From an uncultured Oscillospiraceae bacterium (GTDB lineage: Bacteria; Bacillota; Clostridia; Oscillospirales; Oscillospiraceae): a stretch of 6,254 nt of DNA. Numbering within the stretch: the first letter of the stretch is position 1; each line of letters opens with the position of its first letter. The DNA lies in NCBI GenBank assembly GCA_934589145.1, contig CAKTNW010000066.1:1-6254 (forward strand), in the 5' to 3' direction. Below are positions 1-3,738 of the stretch, piece after piece. Under the pieces are notes generated by a model. The model made no database searches, was not told where the DNA came from, and saw only the letters and a list, made by a program, of their open reading frames with translations. The position numbers and the translations under genes were made by a program.

Positions 1-1139
1 GGGAAAAAGTATTGCAGCGGATAGGTTCCCTGGCGGCATTGCAGATACTTCCCGCGAATACAGCGCCCCAGGGTAGAGGCATGTACGCCCATCAACTCTG
101 CCGCGTCCTTCTGCATAAGCGGCGCAAGACAGGGCGTCGTGCCCTGAAAGAACGGCAGATGCGTGGTCAAAATCAGCTGCGCGCAGCGCTCCAGCGTTTT
201 GCGCCGCCGCTCCATGTGGGCCATCATCCACTGTGCCTGCTGCATCTTTTGCCGCAGAAAGTCCTTCGTCTCCGGATCCTCCGTCTCTGTCAGAAGGGCG
301 GCGTAGTAGCCGTTGATCCGGATCTGCGGCACATAAAAATCATTCAGCACCACTTCCAGAGCGTCACCGCGCTCCACGATGAAAACATCCGGCGTGATAT
401 ATTCCGGCGAAACGGCCTCCGCCGCTTCCATGCGCCCCGGATGCGGCGACAGGCTTCCGATCAAGGCTGCCGCCTGTTGCACCTCCTGCTCGGAAGCGCC
501 TAGCTTCTCCGCCAAAGCGTGCCACCGCTTCTTCCCCAGAAGCGGCAGATAGCCTGACGCGATGCGCTGCGCCAGCGCCGTGTCCTCCGGCATACGCCGC
601 AGCTGCAATAGCAGGCACTCCGACAGATCCCGCGCCGCTACCCCCGCAGGCTCCAGCTCCTGCAGGGCGGCCACCGCCTGCTGCACCAGTTCCTCGGGAA
701 CACCCAGCGCGCATACCGCGTCAATGTCCTCCTGCTCCAGAAAGCCGTCCTCATCCAGTGCCTGCACCAGATACCGGCACAACTCGCGCAGCGGCTTGTT
801 CAGCGCTTTTCGATCCAGCTGATCGGACAGGAACACCGGCAGCGAAGTCATGGCGGCATCCCAGGCGCCCGCCTCCGGGCGGTAAGGCTCTTCCCCGGAT
901 GACGACCCGGTGCGCACACCTTGCCCGCTGATCCACCCGGTCTGACGGCACAGCTCCTGGAATTCCCGCTGGGCTTCGTGCTCCGGCGCCTTGTCCAGCA
1001 CAGGGTTCTCCTCCAGCACCTTGTCCACATACTCCCGCAGATCCTGCGCGTTCATTTGCAGGATCTGCGTGGATTGCAGGATCTGAGGCGAGATACGCAG
1101 CGCCTGCTTCAAACGCATATCCAGCTTGATCTCGGACAC
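1..1139 (-). CDS. rpoN: RNA polymerase sigma-54 factor RpoN (C-terminus beyond window edge)
   Basis: Alternative sigma factor that directs RNA polymerase to -24/-12 promoters and needs an ATP-driven enhancer-binding activator to open them. 379 codons are visible. Residues 1-49 form the activator-interacting region I, rich in Gln and Leu (LKQALRISPQILQSTQILQM, then ENPVLD). A short acidic region II follows. The core-binding domain spans roughly 95-290 and carries the family hallmark EPAGVAARDLSECLLLQL at 163-180. The C-terminal helix-turn-helix lies at about 341-366, and the conserved KY and YFF positions follow at 364-365 and 377-379. The family is usually 430-490 residues, so the last part, including the RpoN box that reads the -24 element, is off the left edge. 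GTG at 1139 is chosen as start because AAGGGAGG lies 7 nt upstream and region I begins at once. The HTH is diverged from family consensus: TLGRC replaces the usual TVSRA or TISR, and CRQG replaces TPRG or SPRG. Identity is very secure. Confidence 0.95.
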   Translation of the reverse strand, partial: MSEIKLDMRLKQALRISPQILQSTQILQMNAQDLREYVDKVLEENPVLDKAPEHEAQREFQELCRQTGWISGQGVRTGSSSGEEPYRPEAGAWDAAMTSLPVFLSDQLDRKALNKPLRELCRYLVQALDEDGFLEQEDIDAVCALGVPEELVQQAVAALQELEPAGVAARDLSECLLLQLRRMPEDTALAQRIASGYLPLLGKKRWHALAEKLGASEQEVQQAAALIGSLSPHPGRMEAAEAVSPEYITPDVFIVERGDALEVVLNDFYVPQIRINGYYAALLTETEDPETKDFLRQKMQQAQWMMAHMERRRKTLERCAQLILTTHLPFFQGTTPCLAPLMQKDAAELMGVHASTLGRCIRGKYLQCRQGTYPLQYFF

Positions 1140-1146
1140 CGTATCG

Positions 1147-1154
1147 CCTCCCTT
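1147..1154 (-). promoter_or_regulatory. rpoN ribosome binding site
   Basis: AAGGGAGG on the minus strand, separated by 7 nt from the GTG codon at 1139. It fixes GTG as the rpoN start. The first in-frame ATG is codon 8, inside conserved region I, and would be too far away. Confidence 0.85.
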
Positions 1155-1180
1155 TACCGTGCAGAATCGTTGTTATTGCG

Positions 1181-1209
1181 ATTATACCCGATTTACGCGC
1201 CGCGCGCAA
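1181..1209 (-). promoter_or_regulatory. Sigma-A type promoter for rpoN
   Basis: On the minus strand TTGCGC (1209-1204) is separated by exactly 17 nt from a perfect TATAAT (1186-1181). Transcription would begin near 1174, giving a leader of about 35 nt before the GTG start. This lets rpoN be transcribed independently of the transporter gene 103 bp upstream on the same strand. The gap from 1140 to 1242 shows no hairpin plus T-run, so read-through from the transporter is also possible. Confidence 0.75.
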
Positions 1210-1242
1210 TACAGGTGTCGCGGTCGTCTGGCAGATTCAGTA

Positions 1243-2457
1243 TTACGCTTCACTCTTCTCCCGCGCGGCGGGCACCTCGACCCGGAAGGCGCACAGCGCC
1301 GCCAGGATGCACAGCGCGGCATCGATGCACCAGATCAGCGTATAGCCGCCGGTAGCGGTCACGGTCAGGCCGCCGATCCACGCGCTGACAAAGCTGCCCA
1401 CCTGATGGCACAGGAACGCCACGCCGAACAGCGTGCCCAGCGCCGCCGGGCCGAACCGCCGCCCGATCAGGCCGGAGGTAGGCGGCACGGTGGCCATTCC
1501 CGTAAAGCCCAGCAGGATGGCGAACAGATACATGGTCACCGGCGACTTGGGCAGCAGCAAAAAGCCGACGATCCAGAGGGTGCGGGAGGCATAGAAGCCG
1601 CCCAGCACCGTTTTCATGGGGAAGCGGCTGCCCAGATAGCCGGAGACCACGCTGCCGGCCATGGTGGCGACACCGTAAATAGAAAAGGCGTAGGTGACGC
1701 TCTGCTCCGTGAAGCCATAGGAGGTAAACTGGGTATAGAGGTGGGTCTCGATAATGGCCATGTGAAAGCCGCAGGTGAAAAAGGCCAGCGACAGCAGCCG
1801 GTACGAGCGGTCACGGAAGGCGTCCTTCAGCAGCGGACGCAGCAGGGGCGGCGTGCTCTCGGCCTGCCTGGCGTCGGCCTTCCGCAGCAGCAACAGCACG
1901 GGCATCAGACACAGCATAGGCAGGCAGAGGGCGATGATGGCGCCCCACAGGCCGAAGCTGTCCAGCACGCCGCGCAGCACCAGCGCCAGCAGAATACTGC
2001 CCAGGCCGCTGCTGGCGTTGATGATGCCGGACACGGCGGAGGCCTTCTTCTCGCCCAACAGCGGCGTCACCGCGCCCATGATCAGGCCGAAGGAGAACGC
2101 GCCCAGACCGGCGGGCATCAGGATGCCAAAGCACAGCAGCAGCGTCCATGAGCCGTGGCACAGCGGCGTCAGCACCAGGCCCACCACCGCCATGGCCGCG
2201 CCGCACAGCAGCACAAACACGTTGGAGGTTTTCAGCGCCACCGCGCCGAACACCGGCTGCATGATGCCGAAGGCCAGCTGCGCTGCCGCCAGCACGAAGC
2301 TGATCCCGGCGTAGTCCACGCCGCTGCTGGCGGCGATGGCGCCCCGCATCAGCCCGTAGTTGGAGCGGATGCCGCCGCCCAGGGCGTACACCAGGCAGAC
2401 GGCCAGCACCACAAGGAACACCGGCAACCGGCTGTTTTCTCTCTCTTTCATCGTCAT
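1243..2457 (-). CDS. MFS transporter, monocarboxylate-porter-like, substrate unknown
   Basis: Inner-membrane secondary transporter of the major facilitator superfamily, 404 residues, the usual length. About 12 hydrophobic helices are visible in two six-helix halves (helix 1 at about 11-30, helix 6 ending near 185). A charged central cytoplasmic loop at about 187-215 contains RKADARQ and DAFRDRSYR. The second half has FFTCGFHMA in helix 7, a GYLGSRFPMK motif-A-like loop after helix 8, TVPPTSGLIGRRFG, and LGTLFGVAFLCHQVGSF with H351-Q352. These second-half motifs recall bacterial MCT-like carboxylate transporters; this is family resemblance only. The first motif-A loop is degenerate. An upstream ATG at 2463 exists, but GGAGGT abuts it, so the start is placed at 2457, 7 nt from GGAGG. 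It is divergent from a LysR gene that probably controls it. rpoN follows 103 bp downstream on the same strand. Confidence 0.85.
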   Translation of the reverse strand: MTMKERENSRLPVFLVVLAVCLVYALGGGIRSNYGLMRGAIAASSGVDYAGISFVLAAAQLAFGIMQPVFGAVALKTSNVFVLLCGAAMAVVGLVLTPLCHGSWTLLLCFGILMPAGLGAFSFGLIMGAVTPLLGEKKASAVSGIINASSGLGSILLALVLRGVLDSFGLWGAIIALCLPMLCLMPVLLLLRKADARQAESTPPLLRPLLKDAFRDRSYRLLSLAFFTCGFHMAIIETHLYTQFTSYGFTEQSVTYAFSIYGVATMAGSVVSGYLGSRFPMKTVLGGFYASRTLWIVGFLLLPKSPVTMYLFAILLGFTGMATVPPTSGLIGRRFGPAALGTLFGVAFLCHQVGSFVSAWIGGLTVTATGGYTLIWCIDAALCILAALCAFRVEVPAAREKSEA

Positions 2458-2463
2458 ATCCAT

Positions 2464-2469
2464 ACCTCC
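2464..2469 (-). promoter_or_regulatory. Ribosome binding site of the MFS gene, decides its start
   Basis: GGAGGT on the minus strand. Its GGAGG core ends 1 nt before the ATG at 2463 but 7 nt before the in-frame ATG at 2457. Another ATG at 2451 is 13 nt away. Normal spacing supports 2457, giving a protein two residues shorter than the longest open frame. Confidence 0.75.
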
Positions 2470-2486
2470 GGAAGGGAATTTTCCTG

Positions 2487-2515
2487 TTGCGCACAGGGGA
2501 TCTCCCTGTTATAAT
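2487..2515 (+). promoter_or_regulatory. Promoter of the LysR regulator gene
   Basis: TTGCGC (2487-2492) is followed after exactly 17 nt by a perfect TATAAT (2510-2515), the same hexamers and spacing as the rpoN promoter. Transcription would begin near 2522, with a leader of about 67 nt. The -10 overlaps the -10 of the opposing transporter promoter by five bases. An alternative weaker promoter further in is TTGAAA (2541-2546), 18 nt, GATAAC (2565-2570), which would leave only about a dozen nt of leader. Confidence 0.65.
2493..2509. repeat. Inverted repeat ACAGGG-N5-CCCTGT in the divergent promoter region
   Basis: Perfect 6-bp arms (2493-2498 and 2504-2509) around GATCT. A further CCTGT at 2483-2487 pairs equally well with ACAGG at 2493-2497 across a 5-nt spacer, so three related half-sites lie in 27 bp. 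They fill the lysR promoter spacer and cover the expected start site of the transporter transcript. This could be an operator for a second regulator, or a hairpin at the 5' end of the transporter mRNA. The sequence alone does not decide. Confidence 0.4.
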
Positions 2516-2539
2516 AGCAGAAGCAAATTGTGCAATCAA
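2511..2539 (-). promoter_or_regulatory. Promoter of the MFS transporter gene
   Basis: On the minus strand TTGATT (2539-2534) is separated by 17 nt from TATTAT (2516-2511). Both boxes are near consensus. Transcription would begin near 2504, giving a leader of about 47 nt to the ATG at 2457. It faces the lysR promoter head-on, with the -10 boxes overlapping on opposite strands, so polymerase could occupy only one of them at a time. Confidence 0.6.
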
Positions 2540-2543
2540 ATTG
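2524..2543. repeat. Direct repeat CAAATTG, possible LysR activation half-sites
   Basis: CAAATTG occurs at 2524-2530 and again at 2537-2543, 13 bp apart. The second copy overlaps the -35 box of the transporter promoter. An ATTG-TG-CAAT dyad (2527-2536) lies between and within them. Position near -20 to -40 of the transporter start fits the activation-binding site of LysR-type regulators, but the functional link is inference. Confidence 0.3.
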
Positions 2544-2561
2544 AAAGATAAAAAGAAAGAA

Positions 2562-2576
2562 TTCGATAACATCGAA
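2562..2576. promoter_or_regulatory. Candidate LysR-type operator (T-N11-A box)
   Basis: TTCGAT-AAC-ATCGAA is a perfect 6-3-6 palindrome containing T-N11-A (T2563 to A2575), the classic LysR-type recognition motif. Its centre at 2569 lies about 65 bp upstream of the expected transporter start near 2504, where LysR-type proteins typically bind to activate the divergent gene. It lies within the lysR leader, 13 nt before the lysR ATG, so binding there could also repress lysR itself. The dyad is directly visible; the binding protein is inferred. Confidence 0.55.
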
Positions 2577-2588
2577 CGGTATCGTCCT

Positions 2589-3488
2589 ATGGAACTGAAA
2601 TATCTGGTGACCTTCAAGACCATCCTGCAATGCGACAGCTTCCAGGAAGCGGCACAGAAGCTGAACTATACGCAATCTACCATCACCTTTCAGATGCAGC
2701 AGCTGGAGCGGGAGCTGCAAGTCCTGCTTTTTGAGAAGATCGGCCGGAAGATGGCCGTTACCCAGGCGGGGCGTGACCTGGTGCCTTATGTGGACGCGGT
2801 GCTGCAATCGGTGGAGCGGCTGTCCAACTATGGCAAGGAGTACGCGCAGCTGTCCGGTACGCTGCGGGTAGCTGCGGCAGAAACGCTGCTGACCTATCAG
2901 ATGCAGCCCATTCTGAAGCGCTTCCGGGAGCAGGCGCCCGGCGTAAAGCTGTCCATTCAATGCGAAAACTGCTATCGCATCCGGGACGAAGTTCTCTGCG
3001 GTGCGGTCGATCTAGGCGTACACTATGACGTTGGCGGCTATGGCGGCTCCATGACGGTGCAGCCATTGGCAGAGATCCCCATTACGTTGGTGGCCGCACC
3101 CCAGCGGCAATACGATACCCTTGACTTTGACGCCATGTACAGCCGGCAGACGATCCCGCTGATCACCAACGACAAGAACGGCATCTACCAGCGGATCATG
3201 GATCGCTGGCTGGCCCAACGGAAGATCGTACTGGAAAATGTCATTGAACTGGGCAATACGGAAACGGTGAAAAGCTGCGTGGCGGGCGATCTGGGCATCG
3301 CCCTGCTGCCCTGCTTCGCCGTGGCGCCGCAGTTGGCTGACGGCACGCTGCGGGCAGTGGAAAGCGCTTTCTCCCGCGAGCGGATCACCGCCGTCTGCTC
3401 CCACCACAAAAACAAATGGGTCACGCCAGCCATGGAGCTGTTCATTCGCCTGACGCGGGAACACTTCGCCATGCTGGGCACAGTTTAA
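2589..3488 (+). CDS. LysR-type transcriptional regulator, likely controls the divergent MFS gene
   Basis: DNA-binding regulator of 299 residues, the normal LTTR length. The winged helix-turn-helix is residues 1-61: S17-FQEAAQKLNYTQSTITFQ to about E40, then LLFEKIGRK and TQAG at 58-61. A linker helix follows to about 88. The effector-binding, periplasmic-binding-protein-like domain starts at S89 (SGTLRVAAAE), and GDLGIALLPCFAV lies near its end. ATG 2589 is chosen because MELKYL is where LTTRs begin. The frame stays open back to TTG 2487, but that codon is the -35 box of the gene's own promoter. No good Shine-Dalgarno precedes 2589, so translation may be weak, which fits a regulator. Divergent orientation and the T-N11-A box suggest activation of the transporter and autorepression. 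The inducer is unknown. Codon choice is less strictly GC-ending than in pyc. Confidence 0.9.
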   Translation: MELKYLVTFKTILQCDSFQEAAQKLNYTQSTITFQMQQLERELQVLLFEKIGRKMAVTQAGRDLVPYVDAVLQSVERLSNYGKEYAQLSGTLRVAAAETLLTYQMQPILKRFREQAPGVKLSIQCENCYRIRDEVLCGAVDLGVHYDVGGYGGSMTVQPLAEIPITLVAAPQRQYDTLDFDAMYSRQTIPLITNDKNGIYQRIMDRWLAQRKIVLENVIELGNTETVKSCVAGDLGIALLPCFAVAPQLADGTLRAVESAFSRERITAVCSHHKNKWVTPAMELFIRLTREHFAMLGTV

Positions 3489-3499
3489 CTCCGCAGCGC

Positions 3500-3541
3500 G
3501 AAACCCTGTATCCCGTGGGGATACAGGGTTTCACGGCTTTT
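3500..3541 (+). terminator. Probable terminator of the LysR gene
   Basis: Perfect 15-bp stem GAAACCCTGTATCCC (3500-3514), 3-nt loop GTG, and exact complement (3518-3532), starting 12 nt after the TAA stop. The T-run is poor: only TTTT at 3538-3541, five nt beyond the stem. Location and stem strength favour a terminator separating lysR from pyc. A non-terminating mRNA-stabilising hairpin is the alternative. Confidence 0.7.
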
Positions 3542-3558
3542 CTGTCTGTGATCCCGCG

Positions 3559-3597
3559 CTTTTCTGCCTTGATACCATCGATCAGCAAGGGTAAAAG
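3559..3597. other. Second, imperfect hairpin between lysR and pyc
   Basis: CTTTT (3559-3563) pairs with AAAAG (3593-3597), and CCTTG (3567-3571) pairs with CAAGG (3586-3590), with a 3-by-2 internal loop and a 14-nt apical loop. A few T residues follow on the plus strand. It could be a back-up terminator or chance pairing in this AT-richer stretch. Confidence 0.25.
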
Positions 3598-3662
3598 TTT
3601 CACTTATGGAAATAGGCACTTTTTGAACCGCTGCTTAACAATATTTTGGTTATTTTTCCCTC

Positions 3663-3690
3663 TGGCGCGGCGGGGAAAAAGGTGTATAAT
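3663..3690 (+). promoter_or_regulatory. Promoter of pyc
   Basis: A perfect TATAAT at 3685-3690 ends about 48 nt before the pyc ATG. The best -35 is TGGCGC (3663-3668) at a 16-nt spacing, which is weak and one base from the TTGCGC seen at the other two promoters. Transcription would begin near 3697, giving a leader of about 42 nt. An A/T-rich stretch upstream (about 3593-3660) could act as an UP-type element. The weak -35 suggests possible activator dependence. Confidence 0.6.
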
Positions 3691-3708
3691 GATTTCTAAA
3701 TTTTATAA

Positions 3709-3732
3709 GCCGCACAGGGCGGCAGAAGGGAG
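3709..3732 (+). promoter_or_regulatory. pyc leader hairpin and ribosome binding site
   Basis: GCCGC (3709-3713) and GCGGC (3719-3723) form a perfect 5-bp stem with loop ACAGG. It is followed by the ribosome binding site AAGGGAG (3726-3732), 6 nt before ATG 3739. The site firmly supports this start. The hairpin is small and close to the binding site, so an effect on translation is possible but unproven. Confidence 0.6.
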
Positions 3733-3738
3733 AATCGC

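Noticed and set aside
751..1209. Minus-strand open frame of 152 codons with an ATG upstream of rpoN
   Set aside because: It is out of frame with rpoN and covers the same bases. The in-frame product starting at GTG 1139 matches sigma-54 throughout, and this ATG overlaps the -35 region of the rpoN promoter.
1126..2514. Plus-strand open frames of 341 and 119 codons
   Set aside because: They are antisense to the MFS transporter, are rich in Gln, Ala, Arg and Gly with no domain, and their apparent starts have no ribosome binding site.
2487..2588. N-terminal extension of the LysR protein from TTG 2487
   Set aside because: TTG 2487 is the -35 box of the lysR promoter, upstream of the transcription start. 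The extra 34 residues resemble no LTTR N-terminus, and no ribosome binding site precedes them.
1811..2623. 270-codon minus-strand frame through the transporter start region
   Set aside because: It is a shifted frame of the MFS gene, runs across the divergent promoters, and gives an Arg/Ala/Gly-rich translation without helices.
3663..3678. Possible sigma-54 promoter (TGGCGCG) upstream of pyc, tempting with rpoN nearby
   Set aside because: The -24-like TGGC is present, but the -12 position reads GGAAA instead of TTGCA. The same bases serve better as the weak -35 of the TATAAT promoter.
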